From Arcicella rigui (GTDB taxonomy: Bacteria; Bacteroidota; Bacteroidia; Cytophagales; Spirosomataceae): DNA of 64,000 bases. Positions 35,064 to 45,365 of the stretch are shown piece by piece. Under the pieces are notes generated by a model. It ran no database searches, was not told where the DNA came from, and saw only the letters and a list, made by a program, of their open reading frames with translations. The position numbers and the translations under genes are program-made. The stretch lies in contig NZ_JAYFUM010000001.1 of the NCBI RefSeq assembly GCF_034929435.1, positions 381,272 to 445,271 on the forward strand, written 5' to 3'. Every line of letters begins with the position of its first letter. The stretch's first letter is position 1.

Positions 35064-38000
35064 TTACACTACTTCTTTGCTGAGTTTTTGGTAATTGGCA
35101 TTAATTTTCCCACCCCATTTTTCTAACAGTTTCACAAAAGCCTCCAACTGGAACGGTTTTCCAATATAATCGTCCATACCTACTTCATCACATTCAGACT
35201 TACAGTCGTTCATCATGTTGGCAGTCATTGCAACAATAATTGGCTGAATGATATTTTCTTTTTTACGAATAAGACTGGTAGCCTCCAAACCATCCATTAC
35301 AGGCATTTGTAAGTCCATCAGTACAATATCATAATGTTTCTTATTGAAAGCTTCAACGGCCAATTGACCATTTTCAGCTAAGTCGGCCTCATAGCCTAAT
35401 TTACTCAACACTTTAAGCGTGAATTTCTGATTCATTGGATTGTCTTCCGCCACTAAAATAGAAATCGGGAAACGCTCTGCAAAATCGCTGGCTAATTTCT
35501 GGACAACGGGCTGATTACTTGATTTTTCAGTCAAAACTCTATTTTCTTTAAGTGTTAAATTAGTAAGGATATTTTTATATAAAACGTATTGTTTTACGGG
35601 TTTTGTCATGACCGAACAGAACAAGTGCGAGAAATCCTTGTGCTTTTCATCAGCAATTGAACTTAAAAGAATGATTGGTAAGTTGGGTTTTTTATGATAA
35701 ATAACTTTAGAAACCTCAATACCATCCATTTCTGGCATTTGCATATCCGTAATGACAAGGCTTAAATCTGGATGTTTTTCTACGTACTCCAAAGCCTCTT
35801 TTCCAGATGATGCCACTATCGGAATCATTTTCCACAATTCAAGCTGAGATTTTAGAATACTTCTATTGGTTGAATTATCATCTATCACCAATATTTTTTT
35901 GTTTTCTAAAAAGTCTGCTCGCATCGGTGCTGGCGGAGCTATTTCAGGGGCATTGCTTGGTTCTACTTTAATGGTGAAAGTGAAAGTTGTGCCTTTGCCA
36001 TAAGTACTTTCAACTTCCATTTTTCCGCCCATGAGTCGTACCAATTTTTCGCTAATCACCAAGCCCAAACCTGTACCGCCATAACGGCGAGTGGTAGAAG
36101 AATCTACTTGAGAAAAGGCTTTAAACAGACGGTCTAATTTATCTGCTGGAATACCAATGCCTGTATCTTTTACTTGGAAACCAATTTCTAAGGCTTTATT
36201 TGGTTCATTTCTCACCATAAAGATTCGAGTGAAAATTTCCCCTTTTTCAGTGAATTTGATGGCATTACCAATCAGATTCATTAATACTTGTCTCAAACGC
36301 AAACTATCACCAATAATTTGTGTAGGTACATCTGGTTCAATTTGATAAAGTAAATCCAATTTGAGCGTAGCTGCTTTTACGGCAAATACATCCAAGATTT
36401 CTTCTGTACAAACTCTGATATTAAAATCCTTCGATTCTAATTCCATTTTACCAGATTCAATTTTAGAAAAATCTAAAATGTCATTAATTACCGCCAATAA
36501 ATCATCTCCACAAGCGTGAATCGTTCTTGAATAATTTCTTTGTTCTTCGTTTAATTCTGTTTCTTCCAAAAGCGAGGCTACTCCGATAATACCGTTCAAT
36601 GGCGTTCTGATTTCGTGGCTCATAGTAGCCAAGAAAATACTTTTAGCTTTGTTGGCTTGTTCGGCTTCTTTTCGGGCTTTTCTTTCCTGAATTGTAGATT
36701 CCATCAACTGAGCAGTACGCAATTTTACTTCTTTTTCAAGAAGCATTTTTTGCTTGTTCATCTTACCAATGCGGTATTTGTAATAGCCAAAAGTACCGCC
36801 AATGATTGATAGAAACATAATTAACTTAAACCACCAAGTCAGCCAAAAGGGTGGAAGTATCGTAATGTTAATGGCTGTTCCTTCGTTGTTCCAAACGCCG
36901 TCGTTGTTAGAAGCTCTTACTCTGAATACATAATTTCCCGGGTCTAAATTGGTATAAGTGGCTTCTCGTTTCGTACCGATTTCGTTCCACATTTTATCAA
37001 AACCTTCCAACTTATAAGCATACTGGTTTTTTTCAGAAAGTGTATAGTTCAATGCTGAAAATACAAACGTAATAACCGATTGCTCTACCGATAGCACAAT
37101 TTTAGGCGTTTCGGTGATGCTTACTTGAAGTGGCGAGTTTTTTTCGTTTTGTTTTACAGATTTATTAAGTATCAGTAAATCAGTAATATAAACAGGTGGA
37201 ATGTAGTCGTTGTTGGTAATACGTTCTGGATAAAAAGCATTATAACCATTTGGCCCGCCAAAATAAATGCGTCCATCACTTGTTTTGAGTGATGAATTAG
37301 ATTTGAATTCGTTGCCTTGCAAACCATCCGAAATATCATACTTACGAAACTTTTTGCTGTTTGGATTGTAGCTGGCAATACCTTTGTTGGTACTAATCCA
37401 ATAGTTCCCAGTATTGTCTTTTACGATAGCATGAATGACATTATTAGGCAATCCGTTATCTTCTGTAATTCTGGTAAATGTTCCTTTTTTTGCTCGATAA
37501 ATACTTAGCCCTACACCAGTACCAATCCATAAATCTCCGTTATCATTTTGGAAAATGGTATTAATCAAATTGCTACTTAAACTGTTTACATTTTTAGGGT
37601 CATGCTTATAATGCGTAAAAGTTTTGGTCAGTGTATTGTATTTATCTAAGCCATTTTCTGTGCCAATCCAAAGATTATTATTTTTATCAAGATATAAAGC
37701 TCTTACGAAATTGTCTGCAATCGTATTGGGATTGTTGGGGTCGTTCAGAAAATGCGTAAAAGTTTTAGTTTTACGGTCATAATAATTAAGCCCACCTCTC
37801 CAAGTACCAACCCAGAGATTAGCCTGTTGGTCTTTTGCAAGACAACTTACACTTTTCGCTGAAAGGCTATTCGAAAGGTTTTCATCTTGAACATGATGAG
37901 TAAATTTTCCAGTTTGTGTATTGAATAAATCAAATCCGCCTCTGTGGTAGCCCAGAGCTAAAATATCTTTTTCGACCTCAATAACCGAAACTACATAGTC

Positions 38001-39233
38001 TGAATTTGGACTATTAGGGTTATTCGCCTGTTTTTTGTAAAAAGTATATTGGTTGGTTTTAGGGTCGTATTTATTCAAGCCACCGCCATCAGTACCTATC
38101 CAAATATTTCCTCTTGAATCGTTTGTAAGTGCAAGAACAATATCATTATTCAAGCTATTTTGTCCAATGCGGTGTTTAAAAAGGGGAAATTTATTAGTAG
38201 ATTTTGCTAAGAAATTCACGCCGCCCGAATACGTACCCACCCAAATATTACCGATATTGTCTTTGTATAAACAGTAAATGGAATTGTTACTTAGACTGTT
38301 GTTGTCGTAAGGGTCGTTGATAAGTGTTGTAAATGTATTTTTTGATACATCATAAATACTTATTCCACCGTTTTCAGTTCCTATCCAAAGATTGCCAAAA
38401 TCATCTTCAACAAATGAAAGTATGTCGTCGTGTCCAAGGCTTTGAGGGTTGGTAGGATTGTGGCGAAATGACAAAAATGTATTGTCAGCAGGATTGTACT
38501 TAGCGATACCACCAGCCAAAGTACCCACCCAAAGATTGTTCTTGCTGTCTTTAAAAACAGCTTTTATAAAATTGGAGTTAAGACTTTTCGGGTCTTTTTC
38601 ATTATGAAAAAACTGTGTAAATACTTGGGTTTCTGGATTGAGTTTATTGAGTCCGTTTTGCGTAGCTATCCAAATATTTTGCTTGTCGTCTTCACAAATT
38701 CTAAAAATGTAATCATTGCTGATAGAGTTTTTATTTTGCTCATCATGCTTGAAGGCAATCGTTTTTCTATTTTTAGGATTGAATAAGTACAAGCCAGCGT
38801 TTGTTCCAAGCCAAATTCTTTTTTTACTATCTCTAAAAATATCTCTGATAATTAGCTTGCCATTTTGTGTAAAAACGTGCGAAAAAGTCTCTTTTTTTCT
38901 GTCAAATTTATCAAGTCCGCTACCAGTGGCTACCCAAATATTACTGTCTTCGTCTTCTAAAATATCGTAAACACTGTTGTCGGCAATACTTTCATTGTTC
39001 GTAACGATGTGTTTGTAAATCGTAAATTTATACGCATCAAACTTATTAAGACCTTCGTCCGTAGCAAACCACATAAAACCCTTGCTATCTTTCAAGATAG
39101 CACTTACATGGCTTTGCGAAAGTCCCTCATTATTAGAAAATCGTTTGAAATTAACGTAATCCGACTGGGCAAATATGGGAGGTACAGCAATATGAAAGTA
39201 AATAAGCGATATGAATATAAGTCGTTTCAACAT
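35064..39233 (-). CDS. Hybrid two-component sensor kinase with beta-propeller sensor and two receiver domains
   Basis: 1389 residues. The signal peptide ends in PIFAQ. About 14 Reg_prop-type repeats (NIWIGTxxGLxKYD and variants) form two propellers up to about residue 690, followed by a Y_Y_Y domain (about 735-790) and a membrane helix (about 795-820). Then come HisKA (ATMSHEIRTPLNG, His near 871), HATPase (N-box NLIGNAIKF near 986), REC1 (ILVIDDN 1114, DMQMPEMDG near 1163) and REC2 (ILVAEDN 1259, DLQMPVMDG near 1308). Unlike HTCS regulators of polysaccharide loci, it has no C-terminal HTH, so the signal must go to another protein. The GH20 gene lies upstream on the same strand. Confidence 0.93.
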   Translation of the reverse strand: MLKRLIFISLIYFHIAVPPIFAQSDYVNFKRFSNNEGLSQSHVSAILKDSKGFMWFATDEGLNKFDAYKFTIYKHIVTNNESIADNSVYDILEDEDSNIWVATGSGLDKFDRKKETFSHVFTQNGKLIIRDIFRDSKKRIWLGTNAGLYLFNPKNRKTIAFKHDEQNKNSISNDYIFRICEDDKQNIWIATQNGLNKLNPETQVFTQFFHNEKDPKSLNSNFIKAVFKDSKNNLWVGTLAGGIAKYNPADNTFLSFRHNPTNPQSLGHDDILSFVEDDFGNLWIGTENGGISIYDVSKNTFTTLINDPYDNNSLSNNSIYCLYKDNIGNIWVGTYSGGVNFLAKSTNKFPLFKHRIGQNSLNNDIVLALTNDSRGNIWIGTDGGGLNKYDPKTNQYTFYKKQANNPNSPNSDYVVSVIEVEKDILALGYHRGGFDLFNTQTGKFTHHVQDENLSNSLSAKSVSCLAKDQQANLWVGTWRGGLNYYDRKTKTFTHFLNDPNNPNTIADNFVRALYLDKNNNLWIGTENGLDKYNTLTKTFTHYKHDPKNVNSLSSNLINTIFQNDNGDLWIGTGVGLSIYRAKKGTFTRITEDNGLPNNVIHAIVKDNTGNYWISTNKGIASYNPNSKKFRKYDISDGLQGNEFKSNSSLKTSDGRIYFGGPNGYNAFYPERITNNDYIPPVYITDLLILNKSVKQNEKNSPLQVSITETPKIVLSVEQSVITFVFSALNYTLSEKNQYAYKLEGFDKMWNEIGTKREATYTNLDPGNYVFRVRASNNDGVWNNEGTAINITILPPFWLTWWFKLIMFLSIIGGTFGYYKYRIGKMNKQKMLLEKEVKLRTAQLMESTIQERKARKEAEQANKAKSIFLATMSHEIRTPLNGIIGVASLLEETELNEEQRNYSRTIHACGDDLLAVINDILDFSKIESGKMELESKDFNIRVCTEEILDVFAVKAATLKLDLLYQIEPDVPTQIIGDSLRLRQVLMNLIGNAIKFTEKGEIFTRIFMVRNEPNKALEIGFQVKDTGIGIPADKLDRLFKAFSQVDSSTTRRYGGTGLGLVISEKLVRLMGGKMEVESTYGKGTTFTFTIKVEPSNAPEIAPPAPMRADFLENKKILVIDDNSTNRSILKSQLELWKMIPIVASSGKEALEYVEKHPDLSLVITDMQMPEMDGIEVSKVIYHKKPNLPIILLSSIADEKHKDFSHLFCSVMTKPVKQYVLYKNILTNLTLKENRVLTEKSSNQPVVQKLASDFAERFPISILVAEDNPMNQKFTLKVLSKLGYEADLAENGQLAVEAFNKKHYDIVLMDLQMPVMDGLEATSLIRKKENIIQPIIVAMTANMMNDCKSECDEVGMDDYIGKPFQLEAFVKLLEKWGGKINANYQKLSKEVV

Positions 39234-39476
39234 AATTGATAGTTCGTGGTTATGCTTTATTATCAGATTCAGGATTAATACAAGTTTGATGATGAATCAA
39301 AAAAAGGTTTGTTATAGTCATTTCTACTTCTTGTACTTGTATTAACAATAATCAGGCTAATATTATTTACTCAATAAAATTTACTGTTTTTTTTCTGGAT
39401 TAAAAAACTTTCATGGAAGTTTTTGCAGGGAGACGTAAAGATGCAAATATTTTGAGCGATTAAAAAAATATTTAAT

Positions 39477-39546
39477 TGAAAAAAAAACGTTTCGTTTTTC
39501 GAGAACTTTCTTTTTGTAAAAAAGAAAAATCTGAAAACGAAACGTT
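39477..39546 (-). terminator. Terminator of the hexosaminidase gene
   Basis: AACGTTTCGTTTT (from 39486) pairs with AAAACGAAACGTT (39534-39546), with an inner T5/A6 hairpin. On the minus strand a run of about ten T follows, making a classical terminator. The rest of the 335-bp gap (39234-39476) shows only AT-rich sequence; I see no promoter there. Confidence 0.85.
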
Positions 39547-39568
39547 AAAAAATACAGTAAAAAGCGAG

Positions 39569-41458
39569 TTATTTACTGGCTCTTTTCTCTAATTCTGCTC
39601 TTTTTAAAGTAATTAAATGACCAATTGGCTGACCTTTGCGATAGGTAATTACTCTAAGTGTAATTGGCCCTTCTGGAGCTTCAATGGTTTTAGTATATTT
39701 TGTTGAAAAGTTATCAGGCATCGTGTCGTCGATACTGTAATAAATGTCTAAATCAGCTATTTCAGTACCTAATTCAATACTTAGTTTGCCGTCTTTCAAG
39801 CTCGTTTTCACGATTGCGTCATACACCGCACGAGAGAAATTTACTTGTGCCAAACTTGCTCTTTCAAAATGTGCTTCCATACGTTTTGAGAAATTGTCCC
39901 AATTTTTTGAAGCTTTCGGCGACCAATAAACGTCTGCCAAAGCCCAAACTCTTGGGTAAGACATGTACTCTGCATAACGTAAATTCGGAATTTGTTCCGT
40001 CCAAAGGTTAGCTTGTCCGCCTAAAATATACTTGGCATCTACACCATCGGGTACGGGTTCAAAACTATAACTTTTACTTACTCTCAAGCCTGCGTAAATT
40101 GGCGGGTCAACTGTATTTTCGCCTTGGTTGTAATCTATATAAACAAAAGTTGTTGGCGTCATTACTACGTCGTGTCCTAATTTTGCCGCTTCAATTCCGC
40201 CTTTGATGCCTCTCCAGCTCATTACGGTTGCTTCTGGCGAAATACCGCCTTCTAAGATTTCATCCCAACCGATGAGCTTTTTACCTTTCGCTTTCAAGAT
40301 TTTCTCTAAACGATTCATAAAATAGCCTTGTAAGTCTTCTACGTGATGAATTTTGAGTTTTCTCATCAATTCTTGACAACCTTCGTCTGCTGCCCAAAAA
40401 CCTTTGTAGCACTCGTCACCGCCTACGTGAATGTATGGATTAGGGAAAAGTGCGGCTACTTCCGTGAATACTTTATCCAAAAACTCATATACTTTTTCGT
40501 CTGAAGGATTCAAGGTATTTTCATACAAAACTTTGAAAGTACCGTTTCCGTACCAATCAGCAATGGAAGCTCCCGGATTGACAAACGTTTTTGGATTTTT
40601 ATTACAACTCAATTCTGGATATGCCGCAATTGCCGCCATGCTATGACCTGGCACGTCGATTTCAGGTACAATCGTTACGTTGCGTTCTTGGGCATAACGT
40701 ACCACTTCTTTGATGTCTTCTTGTGTATAAAAACCTCCTTCAGTTGCTGCTTCGCCTTCTTTCGGAATGGCACGGTCGCCAAAATGCCCTGAGCGAGGTA
40801 CTCTGTAAGCACCCACTTGCGTAAGTTTCGGTAAAGATTTGATTTCGATTCTCCAACCTTCATCATCTGTCAAATGCCAGTGAAAAGTATTGTATTTCAT
40901 GCGAGCCAATTGGTCGATGTATTTTTTTACGTCTTCTTTTGAGAAGAAATTACGGCTCACATCAAACATTACGCCACGCCAAGCGAATCGTGGATAATCG
41001 GTAATTTTTACGGCTGGAACTGTCCAAGCTGTTTTAACTAATTCTTTACCTTCAATTTCTTTTGGTAATAATTGCACTAAAGTTTGAATACCATAAAATA
41101 AACCAGCCGAAGTATTTGCCGAGATGTTTACGCCTTTGGCATTCGATTCAAAAGTATAGCCTTCTTTACCGATTTTTTCGTTTGGTACGTCGTTGATATT
41201 TAATTGAATCGCTCCATTTTTTCCTTCTTGTACTTTCAAAGAGAAACCTGTTGGCGTACTGATTTTTTGTGCCAACATTTCTGCCGTAGCACGCCCTTCT
41301 GCTTTATTGAAAGTAATCACTGAAGATTTATTGAGCGTAAATACGCCGCTAAGTTCGGTGATTTCAACGGGTTGGGGAATAATGTTTACAGGAACTTTTT
41401 GAGCTTGAGCCGTGAAACCGACCGCCAGAGAAAGTAAAATCAACAATGATTTTTTCAT
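39569..41458 (-). CDS. Beta-N-acetylhexosaminidase, GH20
   Basis: 629 residues. The signal peptide (MKKSLLILLSLAVGFTAQAQ) is followed by a GH20b domain (about 22-150) and the catalytic barrel with HWHLTDDEGWRIEI near residue 205, EIDVPGHSMA near 270, the catalytic Asp-Glu pair in HVGGDEC (about 346-347), and MSWRG. A C-terminal CHB_HEX-like beta domain closes the protein (IELGTEIADLDIYYSIDDTMP). It removes terminal beta-linked GlcNAc/GalNAc from glycans or chitin fragments in the periplasm. Confidence 0.93.
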   Translation of the reverse strand: MKKSLLILLSLAVGFTAQAQKVPVNIIPQPVEITELSGVFTLNKSSVITFNKAEGRATAEMLAQKISTPTGFSLKVQEGKNGAIQLNINDVPNEKIGKEGYTFESNAKGVNISANTSAGLFYGIQTLVQLLPKEIEGKELVKTAWTVPAVKITDYPRFAWRGVMFDVSRNFFSKEDVKKYIDQLARMKYNTFHWHLTDDEGWRIEIKSLPKLTQVGAYRVPRSGHFGDRAIPKEGEAATEGGFYTQEDIKEVVRYAQERNVTIVPEIDVPGHSMAAIAAYPELSCNKNPKTFVNPGASIADWYGNGTFKVLYENTLNPSDEKVYEFLDKVFTEVAALFPNPYIHVGGDECYKGFWAADEGCQELMRKLKIHHVEDLQGYFMNRLEKILKAKGKKLIGWDEILEGGISPEATVMSWRGIKGGIEAAKLGHDVVMTPTTFVYIDYNQGENTVDPPIYAGLRVSKSYSFEPVPDGVDAKYILGGQANLWTEQIPNLRYAEYMSYPRVWALADVYWSPKASKNWDNFSKRMEAHFERASLAQVNFSRAVYDAIVKTSLKDGKLSIELGTEIADLDIYYSIDDTMPDNFSTKYTKTIEAPEGPITLRVITYRKGQPIGHLITLKRAELEKRASK

Positions 41459-41672
41459 CGAGAATATAGTTTTTGTTGTGACAAAGTTTTACTAAATACA
41501 ATTATACCATTTTTCAGGACGGATTCCTTACAGAGTATGGTATTTTACTTGAGAAATTTCCCTTATTTTGTTTACAAATTTTCTATTATTTATGCTAAAA
41601 AATACCCTGAATTGTCTGTAATTCAACAATAAATAATAGCATTGCTCTTCCATTTTTATAAATAAATAATCC

Positions 41673-44105
41673 ATGAAACTTTTCAAGAACACAGTACTTG
41701 TACCCGCAGGATTTGCTTTATTAAGCATTTTTCTCACGGATTGTACTCAAAAAACTTCCTCGAATCTCAGCTTATCCAATTCGCTTGCTGGCGTAGAAAG
41801 TATCAAAGGACGCAAAGAATATTTGAATTCTCCTTATGTGACGGCTGGTGATAGACTTTACGTAATTGGGCATCAAAACGGACAATTTCCAGATTTGGGC
41901 TGGCACGTTACGGGCGAAATGGGAGGTATTTGGAATCATCCAATAAAATTAATGGATGGTTTTACTGGTACGATTTCCGAAAATGGCAATACTGTTTGTT
42001 TGTCGCAGGCCGATGAATTTGTGAATTTCCCTTTTGCGAATAAACTTACTTATCAATCGCCTCTGAAAGGCTTGTCGGTTGAACGCTTTCAGTTTGTACC
42101 AGACGGACAGGAAGCCGCCATCGTTGAATATACTTTTCATAATACCGAAGCGATAAGTAAAACATTTACGTTTACTTTTGAAGGTTATACAGATTTGCGT
42201 CCGACTTGGTTAGGAGAAAGAACCAATATGATTGACGGAAAAGACGAAGCCACATGGGACGAAACTACCAAAACTTGGGTTGCCAAAGATGCCCTCAACG
42301 ACTGGTTTGTGATGTTTGGTGGGGCAAATGCTGAAAAAGTAAATTTATCCGAAAAAGCCCTTTGCGATTATACTCCACAAGGCAAAGGTTGTCGGTCAGC
42401 TTTGAAATTTATTGTTAAGATTCCTGCCAATAGTACCAAAACCTTGCCTATAACCATTGCGGGTTCGTATCAGTCATCCCAAAAAATGAAAGATACTTAT
42501 CGTTTTGTGCAAGCCAATGCGAATAAATTATTGGCAGAAAAACAGGCACGTTATGAAAGTATCGAACAAAAAACTCGTTTGACCATTCCCGATAAAAAAC
42601 TTGAACAGGCTTTTCGTTGGGTGAAGTACGATACCGACTGGTTGATTCGTGATGTACCCGAAATTGGTCGTGGACTTTCGGCAGGTTTGCCCGATTATCC
42701 GTGGTGGTTTGGGGTAGATGGCGAGTACGCTTTGCAAGGTTTAATTGCCACAGGTAGAAAAAGTGAAGTATATAGTGCGATAGATTTGATTCATAAACTG
42801 TCTGCAAAAGCGAGCGACAATGGCAAAATTCTGCATGAAGTTTCTACGAATGGAGCTGTTTTTAATGATGGAAACGTCAATGAAACACCACAATTTGCTT
42901 CCTTGATTTATAAAGTATATCAATGGACAGGCGAAAAAGAATTTTTAGCTAAGTATTTTCCAACGATAAAAAAAGGTTTGAATTGGTTAATGACCAAAAA
43001 TGATGCAAACGGAAATTTATTCCCTGATGGTTTTGGTATGATGGAAATTCACGGGATGAATTCTGAAATGATTGACGTGGCAGTTTATACTCAAAAAGCT
43101 TTTGCCGATGCCGCTGAAATGGCAAAAGTAATGGGCGAAAATATTTTGGCAAAAGAGTACGCCGAAAAAGCCATGTTGATTCGTCAGAAAATTAATAAAG
43201 ATTTTTGGGTGGCAGATGCCAATTCCTTTGCCGACTTTATCGGAACAAGAGAACAAGCCTTACATTTGGTGGACGATGCCATCATCAGAGCCGATACTTT
43301 AAAGAAACCTTGGGCAGTAGAAGAATTAAAGGCAAGCAAAAATAAAATCTCAGCTTTGCCAGCGGGAACTTCACAAGGCTTTGTTTTGCACCACAATTGG
43401 GTGGTGAATACGCCAATGGAAATGGGCATTGCCGATTCAGACAAAGCCATTACCGCCTTGAATACAGCCAGTAAATTCGTAAGTCCGTTCGGCGTTTTTG
43501 TAACAGGAATCGACCGTGACGAAACGGCTGGAAAAGACGAAATGCCAACTTCGCTCAATCGAAAAATATTTACTTATACAGGTGCAGTAATGACCTTACC
43601 GACGGGAGTCTTGGCAATTTCAGAAAATAATTACGGTCGTCCAGATGCAGCTTTGGGCTATTTGAACCGCATGACGAAATCTTTCAGTTTTGCTTTGCCC
43701 GGTTCTATTTATGAAGTATCGCCCGATTATGGTATGGTGGCTCAGGCTTGGAATTTATACAGTTATGGCGTACCCATTGTACAGCAATTCTTTGGAATTC
43801 AACCCAATGCGGCAGAAAGAACCATTATCATTCAACCGCAAATGCCCAGTACTTGGGATAAAGCAAGTTTAGAAAACGTAAGTGTTGGCGATAATGAAAT
43901 TTCTATTTATTATCAAAAAATTGGGAAATCTCTGACGCTAACAGTTGAACAAAGTAAAGCAGGTTGGAAACTCATTTTAGCTTTTCCAAAAGGGAAATAT
44001 CAACAATTTATATTAAATGGAAACGAGGTAAAGCCTTTGCCAATGAAGCAATTTGATAGCATCGAAAGCGTTAAAGAGAAAACGATTTTAACGCTAAATG
44101 AATAA
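41673..44105 (+). CDS. Six-hairpin glycosidase-like protein (amylo-alpha-1,6-glucosidase type)
   Basis: 810 residues. The N-terminal hydrophobic segment ends at FLTDC, a poor lipobox, so it is exported and perhaps a lipoprotein. The N-terminal half is beta-rich. From about residue 340 there is an (alpha/alpha)6 toroid with DYPWWFGVDGEYALQGLIATGR, ILHEVSTNGAVFNDGNVNETPQF and MMEIHGMNSEMIDVAVYTQKA, the pattern of glycogen-debranching/GH63-like enzymes. The C-terminus is a small beta domain. The substrate is not clear; it could be a secreted glucosidase. The divergent GH20 gene suggests shared glycan work. Confidence 0.8.
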   Translation: MKLFKNTVLVPAGFALLSIFLTDCTQKTSSNLSLSNSLAGVESIKGRKEYLNSPYVTAGDRLYVIGHQNGQFPDLGWHVTGEMGGIWNHPIKLMDGFTGTISENGNTVCLSQADEFVNFPFANKLTYQSPLKGLSVERFQFVPDGQEAAIVEYTFHNTEAISKTFTFTFEGYTDLRPTWLGERTNMIDGKDEATWDETTKTWVAKDALNDWFVMFGGANAEKVNLSEKALCDYTPQGKGCRSALKFIVKIPANSTKTLPITIAGSYQSSQKMKDTYRFVQANANKLLAEKQARYESIEQKTRLTIPDKKLEQAFRWVKYDTDWLIRDVPEIGRGLSAGLPDYPWWFGVDGEYALQGLIATGRKSEVYSAIDLIHKLSAKASDNGKILHEVSTNGAVFNDGNVNETPQFASLIYKVYQWTGEKEFLAKYFPTIKKGLNWLMTKNDANGNLFPDGFGMMEIHGMNSEMIDVAVYTQKAFADAAEMAKVMGENILAKEYAEKAMLIRQKINKDFWVADANSFADFIGTREQALHLVDDAIIRADTLKKPWAVEELKASKNKISALPAGTSQGFVLHHNWVVNTPMEMGIADSDKAITALNTASKFVSPFGVFVTGIDRDETAGKDEMPTSLNRKIFTYTGAVMTLPTGVLAISENNYGRPDAALGYLNRMTKSFSFALPGSIYEVSPDYGMVAQAWNLYSYGVPIVQQFFGIQPNAAERTIIIQPQMPSTWDKASLENVSVGDNEISIYYQKIGKSLTLTVEQSKAGWKLILAFPKGKYQQFILNGNEVKPLPMKQFDSIESVKEKTILTLNE

Positions 44106-44502
44106 GAAAATGAAAAGGATAATACTTCTGATGAGTTTGATAAGTTTTGGAGTTTTAGCTCAAAAACCAAAATTAAATGAATTAAAAGACGCTAAAAATC
44201 ATGCAGGTTGTTATGTTCTAAAAGGCAATAATGGCACAATTGCCAATTTATCCGAAACCGACGAACAAGGCAACGATGTAGCCATTTTTAATCTTACAGG
44301 AAAAGATGAGTATTTCAAGGTTATCAAAGGAACGAAGTATTATCCTATGGCTTTTTCAAATGAAAAGTATCAGATTTATGTTCATCAGCGTTTCTTAAAA
44401 AAGGAGAGAGGTACTTGTTTAGACTATTATCGCTACAACATAAAAGTAGTTTTTCAAGGCAAAAGCTACTTTTATCAGTATAAAGGATTTTGTGGTTGTT
44501 GA
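44098..44502 (+). CDS. Small secreted Cys-containing protein, hypothetical
   Basis: 134 residues with a signal peptide (IILLMSLISFGVLAQ). The start ATG overlaps the glycosidase stop by 8 bp; an ATG four codons later is also possible. The mature part has four cysteines (AGCYVL, GTCLDYY, GFCGC), probably disulfides. I do not recognise the family. It is translationally coupled to the glycosidase gene. Confidence 0.65.
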   Translation: MNKKMKRIILLMSLISFGVLAQKPKLNELKDAKNHAGCYVLKGNNGTIANLSETDEQGNDVAIFNLTGKDEYFKVIKGTKYYPMAFSNEKYQIYVHQRFLKKERGTCLDYYRYNIKVVFQGKSYFYQYKGFCGC

Positions 44503-44627
44503 GAAGGGAACTATGTCTAAGCATTTAGCTATTAGGTGAACTTATCTTGATTATATTCTTTATGATGTCATAAATGTTTGGTATTGGGTCAGAAATAATG
44601 AGTTGTAGAAAGCAATAAATACTTTTA

Positions 44628-45362
44628 TCATGCTCTATACAACTCATTATTAATGTACGACTCAACCGAATAGACAAATGCAGTTAAATGTTCAATTGTA
44701 AACTTTTTAAAATGTTCAAGACCAAATTCAGTAACAATATCTTCATTATTATCTCCTTTTTTAGTCTTTCCTTTAAATGTATGGTCTTTACCAATAGAAG
44801 CGAATGAGTTACTTCCATGTGCTAATTTATTTCTATAATCTCTAATTATAGAAAACGCTTTTCCATTGGGATATGACTTGTAGTTATTGTCATTAAAGCT
44901 AAGACCTAAATCATTTGAAAAGTCTTTTATTTTTTTAGCGTCGATAGAACCCCCATAATCTATTCTATTGACAATTAATTCAATAGGTAAATTTTTGACA
45001 ATTTCTTCTACATAATCATAAAATTTTTGAGAAGTATTGAGATGAGTTTCTTCTTCTTGGTTTCGATATTTAGTTTTTAACCAAAATTTTTTTAATTCGG
45101 ACGATATAGCATTATAAGTTATACCGTTTGTTTTTAGCTCATCAAAAATTTCAACAACACTATTGAAAAGGGTTGATTCTATAAGATTATATAAGAGTAA
45201 AAAGCCGTTTGCTTTTAAGATTTTAGATAAATCGTCATCAATTCTAAAGTCTTCAGTTCTATTAAAATCAGTGATGATTTTATAGTCACCTTCAATTTTT
45301 TGTAAAAGCAAAAAATATTTTTCTATTTCACTCACTCTGGTATCGAACTCATCTCTTAGCAT
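44628..45362 (-). CDS. HEPN nuclease of the MAE_28990/MAE_18760 type
   Basis: 244 residues, helical. The HEPN catalytic motif R-x4-H is R-N-K-L-A-H, about residues 176-181 (IRDYRNKLAHG). The N-terminal helices (FLLLYNLIESTLFNSVVEIFDEL) match the family. HEPN proteins of this type are predicted RNases linked to restriction-modification and other defence loci. It is 3 bp after the DUF262 gene and the last in a three-gene operon. Its role in the system is inferred: an RNA- or DNA-cleaving effector. Confidence 0.85.
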   Translation of the reverse strand: MLRDEFDTRVSEIEKYFLLLQKIEGDYKIITDFNRTEDFRIDDDLSKILKANGFLLLYNLIESTLFNSVVEIFDELKTNGITYNAISSELKKFWLKTKYRNQEEETHLNTSQKFYDYVEEIVKNLPIELIVNRIDYGGSIDAKKIKDFSNDLGLSFNDNNYKSYPNGKAFSIIRDYRNKLAHGSNSFASIGKDHTFKGKTKKGDNNEDIVTEFGLEHFKKFTIEHLTAFVYSVESYINNELYRA

Positions 45363-45365
45363 AGC

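Noticed and set aside
43184..43558. Open frame of 124 codons on the minus strand
   Set aside because: Antisense shadow of the six-hairpin glycosidase gene.
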